DNA from: G965214625 sp965214625
GTDB taxonomy: Bacteria; Pseudomonadota; Gammaproteobacteria; Arenicellales; Poriferihabitantaceae
Reading direction: 5' to 3'
Assembly: GCA_965214625.1 (NCBI GenBank)
Contig: OZ243962.1
Location: 1,798,001 to 1,862,000 of the forward strand
DNA: 64,000 bases
In this document: positions 45,195 to 54,766 of the stretch, in pieces
Layout: the number at the start of each line of letters is the position of its first letter
Numbering within the stretch: position 1 is the first letter of the stretch
Notes under the pieces: model-generated
The model's input: only the letters and a program-made list of their open reading frames with translations
What the model was told of the DNA's origin: nothing
Databases searched by the model: none
Program-made: the position numbers and the translations under genes

Positions 45195-46409
45195 CTAATT
45201 TCCTTGAAGTCCCGCGATCGGATCAAGCCGTGAGGCTTGATGTGCGGGCTGGAACCCGAAGAACAGACCCACCACCGTCGCCGTGCTGAGTCCGCTCACC
45301 ACGGACAAGCCCGAGATCAGGAAGTCCCAGCTGGTGAAACGGCAGATCATCCAGGTTGCCGCCAACCCAAGCACAATGCCAAGCACGCCGCCCACGATTG
45401 TCAGGATGAGGGATTCGATAAGGAACTGGCTCCTTATGTCCCTTTGCCGTGCGCCCAAGGCACGGCGGATGGAGATTTCCACACGCCGCTCTGTCACAGA
45501 CACGAGCATGATGTTCATGATCCCGATTCCGCCGACGATCAGCGAAATGCTGCCCACTGCACCCAGCAACAGGGTAAAGATCCCCATTTGTGCCTCCATC
45601 CGGGCGATCAATTCCTTTGCGGTGACGATATCGAGGCCGAGATCGGGCGAACGTTTGCGGAAAAACGATTGGACATCCTCCACCACCGCTTCGTGATGAG
45701 CGTCGGCGCGTGACCGGGCGATGATGACCTCGACTCCGGGATCAGAGACGATCCGCTGTGCCGTGGTTATCGGGACAAAAACGGATTTATCTGCGCTCAC
45801 CTGAACCGGCAGCGCATAGCTCTCCGCCTTGCTGTCCAGCACGCCCACAACGGTGAACAGAACCCCATCGGCCTCGAGGAGTGTACTCAAAAGGTGGTCC
45901 TCTCCCTGCCTGCGCATCGCTTCCGCAACCTCGGCACCAATTACGCACCAGTACCTGTCGACATCCAGATCCGAAATGAACCGACCCTCCTGCAACGTCA
46001 ACTTACTCACACTTGCAAAGGACCGGGTGACGCCCTGAATCGATCCCCGTCCGACCTCCCGGCCGGCGAAGCGGAATGTTCCGTGCCCCGATATTCTAGG
46101 GGCCGCCTCCATAATTGACGGGACTGTCTTCAATTGCATGGCATCCGCAAGGCCGATCCCGCTTGCGCGGGTACCGGCCGCCTTACGGACGACGACGATG
46201 TCAGTACCAAGTGCCTCAAACTGCTTGCGGGCCTGCTCCTTGGCAATCTCGCCCAGCGAGACCATTGTAATGACCGACGAGATGCCAATCATGACACCAA
46301 CCAAACCCAGTACCGTACGCATTCCCGCCTTGCGCAGGCTGTTGACCGCTTCGCGGGCATTGGCCACAAGGACCGAGAAGGTTCGCGACGCCATACCGGG
46401 AGTCTGCAT
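45195..46409 (-). CDS. MacB/LolC-type ABC transporter permease
   Basis: The 404-residue permease has four expected membrane segments (about 32-52, 280-302, 332-352, 366-386) and a large periplasmic domain between the first two. The FtsX-type part VGGIGIMNIMLVSVTERRVEISIRRALGARQRDI is a hallmark of MacB and LolC/E proteins. Unlike MacB of E. coli the ATPase is a separate gene, as in YknYZ. The start overlaps the ATPase stop (TAATG). MacB-type pumps act on substrates already in the periplasm. Confidence 0.92.
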   Translation of the reverse strand: MQTPGMASRTFSVLVANAREAVNSLRKAGMRTVLGLVGVMIGISSVITMVSLGEIAKEQARKQFEALGTDIVVVRKAAGTRASGIGLADAMQLKTVPSIMEAAPRISGHGTFRFAGREVGRGSIQGVTRSFASVSKLTLQEGRFISDLDVDRYWCVIGAEVAEAMRRQGEDHLLSTLLEADGVLFTVVGVLDSKAESYALPVQVSADKSVFVPITTAQRIVSDPGVEVIIARSRADAHHEAVVEDVQSFFRKRSPDLGLDIVTAKELIARMEAQMGIFTLLLGAVGSISLIVGGIGIMNIMLVSVTERRVEISIRRALGARQRDIRSQFLIESLILTIVGGVLGIVLGLAATWMICRFTSWDFLISGLSVVSGLSTATVVGLFFGFQPAHQASRLDPIAGLQGN

Positions 46410-47149
46410 TACGCCCCGGGCAAGGCTGCAATGCCCGGGCTGTCTCCGGACTGTTGCGGGTCAAGGCCGGAAAGCTGGACTTCCAGCTCGAAGAGGCTGC
46501 CGTTACGAATGCGCGTCTGCCGCGTGCACTGACGTGCGACCGAAGGGTCATGCGTAATGATCAGGATCGTGATTCCCTGTTCTGTATTCAGCCGTAGCAG
46601 CAACTCCATCACCTCAGCGGCCGTGCTGGTATCCAGTGCACCCGTGGGCTCGTCGGCAAGAAGCAGTGCGGGCTCGCCCACCAGCGCCCGGGCAATGGCA
46701 ACCCTCTGTTTTTGTCCTCCGGAAAGCTGGTTGGGTCGGTGGCCGATCCGGTGTCCCATGCCAACGCGTTCTAGAATCGCCTGTGCACGACGGTGCATTT
46801 CCAGCCGCCCGGTCCCCCGGTACACCAGCGGCAAGCAGACATTCTCGAGCGCAGTCAGCTGTGGCAGCAGGTGGAAAGACTGGAATACGAAACCAATATG
46901 CCGATTTCGCAGGGCAGACAGTTCGTCGTCCCGCAGACCGGAGATATCTCGCCCGTCCAGGAGACAGGTGCCCGAGGTCGGGCGGTCCAGCAGACCGATA
47001 ATATTCATGAGCGTCGTCTTGCCACTGCCCGATGGCCCCATGATCGATATCAGGTCTCCCGCATCGACCTCCAGATCGACCTCTCGCAGAACCTCGGTCA
47101 TAACCGGCCCCACCCGGTAGGACCTGCAAATATCGGTCAACTTCAACAT
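46409..47149 (-). CDS. ABC transporter ATPase, MacB/LolD type
   Basis: The 246-residue ATPase has Walker A GPSGSGKTT (38-46), Q-loop Q90, signature LSGGQKQR (142-149), Walker B ALLLADEP (161-168) with DEPTGALD, and H-loop His200. The IGFVFQSFHLLPQLTALENV segment is typical of the MacB/LolD/FtsE group. It lies 38 bases after the adaptor gene and overlaps the permease gene, so the pump subunits are made together. Confidence 0.95.
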   Translation of the reverse strand: MLKLTDICRSYRVGPVMTEVLREVDLEVDAGDLISIMGPSGSGKTTLMNIIGLLDRPTSGTCLLDGRDISGLRDDELSALRNRHIGFVFQSFHLLPQLTALENVCLPLVYRGTGRLEMHRRAQAILERVGMGHRIGHRPNQLSGGQKQRVAIARALVGEPALLLADEPTGALDTSTAAEVMELLLRLNTEQGITILIITHDPSVARQCTRQTRIRNGSLFELEVQLSGLDPQQSGDSPGIAALPGA

Positions 47150-47187
47150 CTCCCTCCGGTACCTCCGTCAATGTATCCTGTGCCGGA

Positions 47188-48963
47188 TCATCGGGACAGG
47201 ACAACTTTATCGCCGGGTGAGAGACCCTTCACCACTTCGACCGAGTCGAGTGTGGTGAGGCCAAGCTCGACCGCGCGCCGCTCTGCGACACCACCCTCCC
47301 CGGTGATGACACGCAGCCAGACCTGGTCACCTCCCTGCTCGATCGCATCGATCGGAACCAGCAGGGCTGCCGGACGGTGATGAACGACGATGGTGACATG
47401 AGCTGACATGCCCACTCGCAGCTGGTCAACAGCCCCTGCCTCCAGCCTGTCCAGCGTGACGACCACCTCGAATTGTGGTGCGTTGCGTCGCCGCCTCTTG
47501 AGATCCGCCCGCGAAGAGACGCGGGTCACGGTTCCCTCGACCTTCAGACCGGGAAATCCTGGGCCAGTGATCCAGGCCTGTTGGCCAGCCCCGACCTTTC
47601 TTATGTCCACCTCGTCCACGCTGGTGACCACGGAGAGGCGCTCCAGGTCCGCGATACTCAGCAGCAGTTCGCCCTGTACCACTGAGCGACCCTTCGTCAA
47701 TGACTTGGCCCTTGTGCTGTCTGCCGCCATGATGATCCCAGCGATCGGTGCCTTGATGCGCGCCAGTTCCAGTCTTTTCTCATGCGCGTGCAGGCGATCC
47801 TCGGCTGTCCTGGCCTCCAGCTGTGCCACCCGCATCGCCTCGTCACCACCGCGCGCCCTCACTACCTCCAACTCCCGCTCGGCCTCCTCGACATCCAGAA
47901 TCCGGTTCTGCCGCTGCCGTTGCGCATCTTCGTGCTGCGAAGCAGGAACAAGCCCCTGCTCCAGAAGAAAAGTGGTTCTCCCGAGATCCCGTTCTGCGTC
48001 ATCAAGCGCGACCTTCGCCCGTCGCACGGCGCGCCGTGCGCGCGTCATGTCAGCACTGTTCTCCCAGTTCTCGATTTCAACCAGCCGGTCGTGTGCCTTG
48101 ATATGATCGACCTGGACCCGCCGATGGTCTTCGACAAGCTGGCCGGTGTCGAGATCGATCAGCGGATCGCCTTCTGCCACCCGATTCCCGGGAACTGCAT
48201 GCACCGCACTTACATGGCTTTCAACCGGACTCACGATCTCGGTGACGCGGCCCGGAGCCAGGTGGCCCTGAAGCGCGATGGTCGAACGAATTTCGCGAGG
48301 GGTGATCGTCACAGTCCGCAACGCTGCCAAGCTGCCAGCTTCGATGACCGGACGAGCGTTGGACGCAGTGACACTGAATAAATCCAGCGGTCGAACGTAC
48401 CAGGCGCCGATAACGAGGAACAGTACCAGGACAAAAAGCATCGCCACGCCACGCACCGTGCGAACGCGTCTCCTCATTACCGAGAGCGTCTCGCTCCTGG
48501 CCTCAAGTTCACGATAGGCATTCTGGAGATCACCCAGTTGCGTCTTGATCAACGTCGCCTGGCGCAGCTCGGTCTCGCGTAACTCCCGAACCTCCGTGAT
48601 ATCGGAGACTACGGCGATGATCGCCACCCGCTGCGTCCGGGAGGCTTCTTCCGACATCAGACAGGAGGTAGTGATGGACAGGGATCGAGACTCCTCGCCG
48701 ACGCGAACCCGCGTGATGTGCCGTGCCATGTCTCCGCGTTCGATAACGGCATCGAAGACAATCTGGACGAACTCGTCGAAGCCCTCGAACTCGACAAAAA
48801 GCTCCCCAAAGGAACGCCCGATCGTGTCGTCGGAGTCGAACCCGAACATTCGACAGAAGGTAGCATTGGCCATCCTGACCGACCCGTCGAAATCAATGAC
48901 GATCACCCCGTCGCTCAGGCTCTCCAGAAGCACTCGGTAAATGTCAGGGTCACGACTGGTCAT
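47188..48963 (-). CDS. PAS domain fused to a MacA/HlyD-type periplasmic adaptor protein
   Basis: The 591-residue protein combines parts that normally lie on different proteins. Residues about 8-125 are a PAS domain (SLSDGVIVIDFDGSVRMANA, FGFDSDDTIGRSFGELF, VVSDITEVREL), 125-163 a coiled coil, 171-190 a membrane helix, and 220-591 an adaptor: lipoyl halves (VTEIVSPVESHVSAVHAVPG, IKAPIAGIIMAADS), a helical hairpin, and beta-barrel plus membrane-proximal parts (VGMSAHVTIVVHH). Adaptors usually have only a short N-terminal anchor. The PAS domain must be cytoplasmic and may sense a ligand or redox state. ATGA overlap with the channel gene. Confidence 0.9.
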   Translation of the reverse strand: MTSRDPDIYRVLLESLSDGVIVIDFDGSVRMANATFCRMFGFDSDDTIGRSFGELFVEFEGFDEFVQIVFDAVIERGDMARHITRVRVGEESRSLSITTSCLMSEEASRTQRVAIIAVVSDITEVRELRETELRQATLIKTQLGDLQNAYRELEARSETLSVMRRRVRTVRGVAMLFVLVLFLVIGAWYVRPLDLFSVTASNARPVIEAGSLAALRTVTITPREIRSTIALQGHLAPGRVTEIVSPVESHVSAVHAVPGNRVAEGDPLIDLDTGQLVEDHRRVQVDHIKAHDRLVEIENWENSADMTRARRAVRRAKVALDDAERDLGRTTFLLEQGLVPASQHEDAQRQRQNRILDVEEAERELEVVRARGGDEAMRVAQLEARTAEDRLHAHEKRLELARIKAPIAGIIMAADSTRAKSLTKGRSVVQGELLLSIADLERLSVVTSVDEVDIRKVGAGQQAWITGPGFPGLKVEGTVTRVSSRADLKRRRRNAPQFEVVVTLDRLEAGAVDQLRVGMSAHVTIVVHHRPAALLVPIDAIEQGGDQVWLRVITGEGGVAERRAVELGLTTLDSVEVVKGLSPGDKVVLSR

Positions 48964-50417
48964 TGCGAGACCACCTCCAGCCGGATGCCCCAGCGGTCCA
49001 GCGTTCGTCCGGAAATTCGGTCGAGGCTTGTCAGCGCATCAAGCCAGGCGAGTATCGCGTCTGCTTCGGCCTGCTCTGCCCGGGCCAGCTCCTCCTCGGA
49101 AGCCGCCACCTCAAAGGTGGACGACAGACCTTGACCGAACTTCGCCTCCTCTACTGCCAGATTGCTTTCTGCCAGCACGCGCCCATCGCGCGCCAGCTCG
49201 GTCAGACGAACATTCACCTCGACATTGTTGTTCGCTTGACGCAGTGCAACCGCGATCGACTCACGCAATTCAACGACGCTCCTCTCCGCCTTCCTGAGTG
49301 CATTAATAGCCCTGAGGTGCTCAAGCTCGGGCCCCCGGTCGTTCAGGGGAAATGTGGCGTCCATCCGCACCATAGTATCTGATTGTCCAGCATTGTCGTT
49401 GCTCCATTCGAGCCTAAGGTCAAGGTCCGGCAGCTGATTGTTTTGAGCCACCGCCAATCCGATCCTGGCGATATCTACCCTCAACCCGGCCTGGAGATAA
49501 TCAGCGCGGTGGCGCAGCGTGTCCTCGAGTATCGGCGCAAAGGTAGCATCCTGCCGCCCAACCATTAATTCCTCCAACGGACGAATTTGGAGCGAACTAT
49601 CCAGCTCCAGTATGTTAATCAGGTCGAATTGTGCGATCTCCAGACGGTTTCGAGCCCGCACCAGCGCTAGTTCCCTGGTCGCGATTGCCGCTTCAGACCG
49701 CCCAGCTTCTCGTCGTGCCACACGCCCCACGCTGATCAGCGCGCGGGTCGCTTTAAGCTGCTCGCGAGCACGCTGCAATGAAGCCTCGCTAATCTCCACT
49801 TGCCGTACTGCTCCGATCAGTGCCCGATATGCCCTAGTCACGGCAACAACCAGGTCCTCCGCCGTCTGACGGAAGGCCAGGATGTTGATCTGCTCTTGAA
49901 GTTGCGCCCGCCGCACGGTTGCACTGTCGACATTGGCCCAAGCTCCTTTTAACAGAGGCTGGGAGAAGCTGAGAGTTTGCGATCCGGAGTCATCGAACTC
50001 CTCGGACAGACTCTGATCGAATCTGAGCGCGAATGCGCCGCCAGTGGGAACACGCAGACTCATCTGGACACCTACTCCGGCCTTTTGGTCTTGTCGATTA
50101 CTGCTAGCGAAGGGGCCGACGGAAAATTGAGGGGTCCAGCGGTCCTCGGCGACGTCCAGTGAAAATTTCTGCACCTCCCGGTCGAGCCGGCTGTTGAGAA
50201 GCGGCCGATTGCGCTGCAGTGCCAGCCCAATCGCGTCCTTCAGCGTCAGATCGCAAATCGTGGCAGCGCAGGCAAGAAGATCACCCGCCTTCACAGGAGA
50301 GGCGGATATAGACAGTGGTGCCCAAAGGCACAGAATGACGAAAACAGCACCGAAGCGCCTCGCTGGGTCAAGCCGGCACCATACATGAGGGACTTGCGAA
50401 GGTATGACTTGTATCAC
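48960..50417 (-). CDS. TolC-family outer membrane efflux protein
   Basis: The 485-residue protein has a signal sequence (GAVFVILCLWAPLSISASPVKA) and two homologous halves rich in long helices, as in TolC: LTLKDAIGLALQRNRPLLNSR, SFSQPLLKGAWANVDSATVRRAQ, and in the second half RLEWSNDNAGQSD and TFPLNDRG. It is the first gene of the operon channel - PAS-adaptor - ATPase - permease. The start is GTG 50417; no ATG gives a better signal peptide. 50418-50640 upstream has no gene and should contain the operon promoter. Confidence 0.9.
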   Translation of the reverse strand: MIQVIPSQVPHVWCRLDPARRFGAVFVILCLWAPLSISASPVKAGDLLACAATICDLTLKDAIGLALQRNRPLLNSRLDREVQKFSLDVAEDRWTPQFSVGPFASSNRQDQKAGVGVQMSLRVPTGGAFALRFDQSLSEEFDDSGSQTLSFSQPLLKGAWANVDSATVRRAQLQEQINILAFRQTAEDLVVAVTRAYRALIGAVRQVEISEASLQRAREQLKATRALISVGRVARREAGRSEAAIATRELALVRARNRLEIAQFDLINILELDSSLQIRPLEELMVGRQDATFAPILEDTLRHRADYLQAGLRVDIARIGLAVAQNNQLPDLDLRLEWSNDNAGQSDTMVRMDATFPLNDRGPELEHLRAINALRKAERSVVELRESIAVALRQANNNVEVNVRLTELARDGRVLAESNLAVEEAKFGQGLSSTFEVAASEEELARAEQAEADAILAWLDALTSLDRISGRTLDRWGIRLEVVSQ

Positions 50418-50640
50418 ATGATCGGTCCTGCCCGGGTCACCTCGTCGAGCATCACGTCTGGTACTTTATATTCTACTTCCACGTCGGTAGTGTATCCGTT
50501 TGAAATCAAGTTTTCATCCTGTCCATTGTCCCATCATGGAAGATTGGCTTAAATGTTAACCCTGTCCAGCAATGTATATGATTCCCATTCCAAAAGAGCA
50601 TCACTCTCTGTTTGACCCGAATTTCAGCCATCTGGCTTTT

Positions 50641-53600
50641 TCATGCAGGGTGATTGGGCAAGAGTTTGTTCAGCAGTGCCTTGCGTCGGGTCCGATATCG
50701 ATCGACATTGCCCATTTTTACATGGCCAAATCCCTTGATCTCAAGCGGTAACCGGAAAAACTCGATGGCGGTATCGTACGTGTTTACACTCAAATTCTGA
50801 CCGATATGGTCTATGTCACAGATAAATTCATCAATTAACCGACGCTCAATGATCCGGTCTTTTGTTTTGCCAAAAATGTCGAAAGGGGTGCCACGCAGGC
50901 ACTTCAGCTTGGCGAGTAAGGGAAAAACCTTGGTCATTTTCCCTGACAGTGCCCTTTTTTCAGGATGACCGCTATGAGGGTTGACCCTAGAGATCAACGG
51001 CGGTGCCAAATGAAAACGTAGTTTCCAGTTTCCCTCGAACTGTTGGTTTAATGAGTCGAAAAAGGCGGACTTGGAATAAAGTCGTGCAATTTCATATTCG
51101 TCCTTATACGCCATTAACTTGAACAGACTTAACGCGACCCCCTTGGTCAACTCCAAGTGGGTTTCGTCAGAGGACAATCCGGATGCGTCCCGGAGGTTGG
51201 TTTCCAGGTTCTGCACCCGATGGACGATCTCGAGGTATTTCTTGGCATACCGGACATTTTGATATTCCTGCAGTGCCCGGTTTCTCCAGTCGATGATCTG
51301 ATGGAGCTTCTCCAGCGGCTGGACAGGCCGATGACTATGCGGAATCAGGTTTTCCACTTCCTTCAGATTGACCGCTGCCTTTCGTCCCCAATCAAAGGCT
51401 TTCTGATTGAGTTGAACCGATACATTGTTCAATGCGATGGCCTGCAGAATACTCGTCATCTTGATGGGAACCAGATGCTTCTGATAAGCATATCCCAGCA
51501 TGAACAGATTACTGGCAATGGAATCTCCAAGCAAGGTTCTGGCGATTCGGGTTGCGTCAATAAATTCCGCTTTTCCTTGCCCGGACTCCTGTACAATGCG
51601 CTGTTGCAGCTGTGTTCCGGGAAAAGAGTAGGACGGGTCCTGGATAAATTCGGCCGTGGGGTTTTCGTGGCTGTTCACGATCGCGTGGGACCGGCTCGGA
51701 CTGAGCCGAGTCAGCGCATCGGGCATCGAGGAGACCACTAAGTCACAGCCGAGCAAAAGATCCGCTCCACCGTCTGTAATGCGTACGGCATGAATATCAC
51801 GCTGGTGTGATGCAATGCGAACATGGCTGACGACGGCGCCGAATTTTTGGGCCAAGCCAGTCTGGTTTAAGGTAGAGCATCCTTTTCCCTCGATATGTGC
51901 CGCCATGGCCAGTATAGACCCTACGGTCAGTACGCCGGTGCCCCCGATGCCGGTCACAAGGATATTCCACGGCCGCACAGGGTTCGGTAGTGTGACCTCC
52001 GGCAGGGTCATATCCAGTGTGACGTCATCGAGGCTTCGTGGTTTTTTCAAGGTTGCATCGGTTACGGTGACGAAACTCGGACAAAATCCGTCCACGCAGC
52101 TTAGATCATGATTGCAGGCATGCTGATCAATCTGGCGTTTCACTCCCAGTTCGGTCTGCTTGGGCAAGACAGAGAGGCAGTTTGACTGCGTGGTGCAATC
52201 GCCACAACCTTCGCATATCTCATGATTGATGAAGACACGAATGTTGCTTTCCGCCAGTATCCCGCGTTTTCGTCGTCGTCTTTTTTCCGAGGCACACGTC
52301 TGATCATAGACAATCACTGACGTTCCCTTCACGGTCCGAATCGCTTGCTGAAGTTGGTCGTATTCCTTTCGAGAGTGGATGGTGATATCACGGATGCCTG
52401 AAAGCACCGTTCGCGCCTGTGCGGTATTTTCACTGACGACGGCAATTCTCGAGACGCCCTCGGCGCGAACGGTACTGACCAGATCATAAAGCGACAGATT
52501 ACCGTCAACCGGTTGGCCGCCAGTCATCGCGACCGCATCGTTGAACAGTATCTTATAGGTAATATTGACTCCCGCGGCGATCGTTGCTCTGATGGCGAGG
52601 ATGCCAGAGTGAAAAAAGGTGCCATCGCCAATATTCTGAAAGACGTGATCGGTTTCAGTAAAGGGAGCCTGTCCGATCCAAGAGGCCCCCTCTCCGCCCA
52701 TTTGAGTGAACAACTCGGTATTGCGATTCATCCACTTGACCATGTAGTGACACCCTATGCCGGCAAGCCCGGTACTGCCTTCGGGGAGTTTTGTGGAGAT
52801 ATTATGCGGACAGCCGGAACAGAAATAAGGCGTGCGGGTCAAGCTGGCCTGGGTTTGGCCAATGCGCTGCTCCTTTTCCTCTATAAATTCAATGTGCTTG
52901 CGAATTTCCTGGCGGTCATAAAACCGAAGGAGACGATCTGCGATCACCTTGGCGACGACAGTCGGGGTCAGTTCGCCCAGATTGGAAACCAGACTGCGAC
53001 CCTGTTCATCGAACTCTCCAATCACGCAGGGCCGTTCACTTGCTGGCCAATGGTAAAGCTGCCCGATAATCTGGTTCTCGATGATGTTGCGCTTTTCTTC
53101 TATCACAAGAATTTCATCGAGTCCCTTGGCAAAGTGGTGAGTGGCGACAGGCTCCAAAGGCCAGCTCATGCCGACTTTGTAGATTCGGATACCGATGGTG
53201 GAGGCGATGTCCTCCGAGATGCCCAAATCACACAATGCTTCCATCACGTCCAGATAGGTTTTCCCCGATGTGACGATGCCCAGCCGAGGCTGATCGGTGT
53301 CAAGCATGATGCGGTTCAGATGGTTGGACAAGGCAAAGGCACGTGCCGCATGGATACGATGTTGATAGAGCGCACTTTCTTGATCAAGCGGTGTGGTCGG
53401 CCACTGTGCATTGAGTCCGTATGAGGGCATGTCAACATTATCGGGTAGCTCAATGCGAATACGACCCGGATCAAGGTCAGCCGAAATGGCTGAATCCATG
53501 TTTTCGGTAATTGCCTTCAAGCCGACCCAACAGCCGCTGAAACGGGAAAGCGCCCATCCGTATAATCCGTAATCCAGTACTTCCTGTACATTGGCCGGAT

Positions 53601-54108
53601 TTAAAACGGGGACTGCGGCACCAATGAACATGTGTTCGCTTTGGTGGGGAACCGTGGACGACTTGCACGCATGATCATCGCCTGCCACAGCAAGTACCCC
53701 GCCATAACGGGTTGTTCCAAACGCATTGGCGTGCTTGATGACATCCATGCTGCGGTCGACACCGGGGCCCTTGCCATACCACATCGCAAACACCCCATCA
53801 TATTTGGGTTTTGGAATCAAATGGACCTGTTGGGTGCCCCATACCGCGGTGGCGGCCAAATCTTCGTTGACCCCCGGTTGAAAGCGAATGTTGTGTTTGT
53901 CGAAGTGATTTTTCGCCTTCCAGATCGACTGGTCCACTGTGCCAACCGGTGAGCCACGATACCCGGAAACAAAGCCCGCTGTGTTGAGACCAGCGTCGAG
54001 GTCCCTTTGATGCTGCATCAAAGGCAGTCGAACCAGGGCCTCAATCCCGGTCATATAAGCGCTTTTCGCATCAAAGGAGTATTTGTCGTCTAACGATACC
54101 TGCTTCAT
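50641..54108 (-). CDS. Indolepyruvate ferredoxin oxidoreductase, fused form
   Basis: The 1155-residue protein joins the subunits of archaeal IOR. The N-terminal pyrimidine-type domain (GFVSGYRGSPVGTVD), the TPP-binding domain (GIGCHYMVKWMN, MGGEGASWIGQAPF, GDGTFFHSG, FNDAVAMTGGQ), a cysteine cluster CEGCGDCTTQSNC for Fe-S, and the gamma domain (ILVTGIGGTGVLTVGSILA) appear in order. It oxidatively decarboxylates aryl or branched 2-oxo acids to acyl-CoA. ATG 54108 is preferred to GTG 54111. Confidence 0.93.
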   Translation of the reverse strand: MKQVSLDDKYSFDAKSAYMTGIEALVRLPLMQHQRDLDAGLNTAGFVSGYRGSPVGTVDQSIWKAKNHFDKHNIRFQPGVNEDLAATAVWGTQQVHLIPKPKYDGVFAMWYGKGPGVDRSMDVIKHANAFGTTRYGGVLAVAGDDHACKSSTVPHQSEHMFIGAAVPVLNPANVQEVLDYGLYGWALSRFSGCWVGLKAITENMDSAISADLDPGRIRIELPDNVDMPSYGLNAQWPTTPLDQESALYQHRIHAARAFALSNHLNRIMLDTDQPRLGIVTSGKTYLDVMEALCDLGISEDIASTIGIRIYKVGMSWPLEPVATHHFAKGLDEILVIEEKRNIIENQIIGQLYHWPASERPCVIGEFDEQGRSLVSNLGELTPTVVAKVIADRLLRFYDRQEIRKHIEFIEEKEQRIGQTQASLTRTPYFCSGCPHNISTKLPEGSTGLAGIGCHYMVKWMNRNTELFTQMGGEGASWIGQAPFTETDHVFQNIGDGTFFHSGILAIRATIAAGVNITYKILFNDAVAMTGGQPVDGNLSLYDLVSTVRAEGVSRIAVVSENTAQARTVLSGIRDITIHSRKEYDQLQQAIRTVKGTSVIVYDQTCASEKRRRRKRGILAESNIRVFINHEICEGCGDCTTQSNCLSVLPKQTELGVKRQIDQHACNHDLSCVDGFCPSFVTVTDATLKKPRSLDDVTLDMTLPEVTLPNPVRPWNILVTGIGGTGVLTVGSILAMAAHIEGKGCSTLNQTGLAQKFGAVVSHVRIASHQRDIHAVRITDGGADLLLGCDLVVSSMPDALTRLSPSRSHAIVNSHENPTAEFIQDPSYSFPGTQLQQRIVQESGQGKAEFIDATRIARTLLGDSIASNLFMLGYAYQKHLVPIKMTSILQAIALNNVSVQLNQKAFDWGRKAAVNLKEVENLIPHSHRPVQPLEKLHQIIDWRNRALQEYQNVRYAKKYLEIVHRVQNLETNLRDASGLSSDETHLELTKGVALSLFKLMAYKDEYEIARLYSKSAFFDSLNQQFEGNWKLRFHLAPPLISRVNPHSGHPEKRALSGKMTKVFPLLAKLKCLRGTPFDIFGKTKDRIIERRLIDEFICDIDHIGQNLSVNTYDTAIEFFRLPLEIKGFGHVKMGNVDRYRTRRKALLNKLLPNHPA

Positions 54109-54111
54109 CAC

Positions 54112-54766
54112 GAATTTCCCAAAACCAACCCCATCGGCAGTGTGACCATCTTACTGCGATTTTATTGATGAGACTCACCATTTTAGCCGAGGGATGACCG
54201 AATAAGACGAAACAAGCCGTTTTATTTTGGAATGAATTGTTCATCCAGCGCTTTGTACGGATAACGATATGCTTCAGGTATTTCAGCAAGATGCCGATAT
54301 GAGCATGAGCCAATAAACTGGCCGTATCGAACTGTCTTGCCCTCGTAGTCAGGGTCATTTTTGTCCGTGCTGATGAGACGCGGTGATGGGGCTGTCATGT
54401 TTTGTGCGGTCCCGGTTGCGCCGTTGCCTGTTTCCCGGGTCGTTGGGATGGAGCAATATGGCCCTGCAGCGCCGCAAGATGGTGCAAAGGGCAGGGTCAA
54501 GATGGTATCCAGGGCGTTCCAGTGGTGAGCGTTTTCGGACAAGATATGCCGGGATTGAAGCACCAAAGTGGTTTGCCGTGACATCATGGCAAACCATGCA
54601 CAGCGGTATTATGCCGCCTTGTCGCACAGCCTATACGGCGGGTGGCAGCGACGGGTCCATTCGACGCCGATCTTGCAGGCAGGAAAGGCAGGCCCGTTGT
54701 CGTGCTTCAAAGGATCCGTATCGGCGGTTTTTCCTCAAGCGCCCGCTGCAGGCCAACCCGGTGCTT
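54112..54766. other. Poorly coding stretch between the oxidoreductase and aldehyde dehydrogenase genes
   Basis: Three overlapping reverse frames occur (54071-54358, 54222-54587, 54355-54627). One contains CMVCHD, a c-type haem motif, but it lacks a signal peptide and the rest is not cytochrome-like. The mixture of frames suggests a decayed gene. Confidence 0.4.
54222..54587 (-). CDS. Hypothetical ORF, possibly part of a decayed gene
   Basis: The 121-residue frame begins MMSRQTTLVLQSRHILSENA. Its C-terminal half (STDKNDPDYEGKTVRYGQF, HLAEIPEAYRYPYKALDEQF) looks more protein-like than the first half. No family is recognised and no ribosome-binding site is evident. It may be the end of a gene whose 5' part has drifted into the neighbouring frame with the CMVCHD motif. 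Confidence 0.25.
   Translation of the reverse strand: MMSRQTTLVLQSRHILSENAHHWNALDTILTLPFAPSCGAAGPYCSIPTTRETGNGATGTAQNMTAPSPRLISTDKNDPDYEGKTVRYGQFIGSCSYRHLAEIPEAYRYPYKALDEQFIPK

Noticed and set aside
46557..47380. Long forward frames opposite the ATPase and adaptor genes
   Set aside because: GC-rich coding DNA produces long open frames on the opposite strand; the reverse-strand genes have full motifs.
54355..54627. Reverse frame with the c-type haem motif CMVCHD
   Set aside because: One CxxCH without a signal peptide or an axial Met region is easily found by chance; the surrounding frames look decayed.
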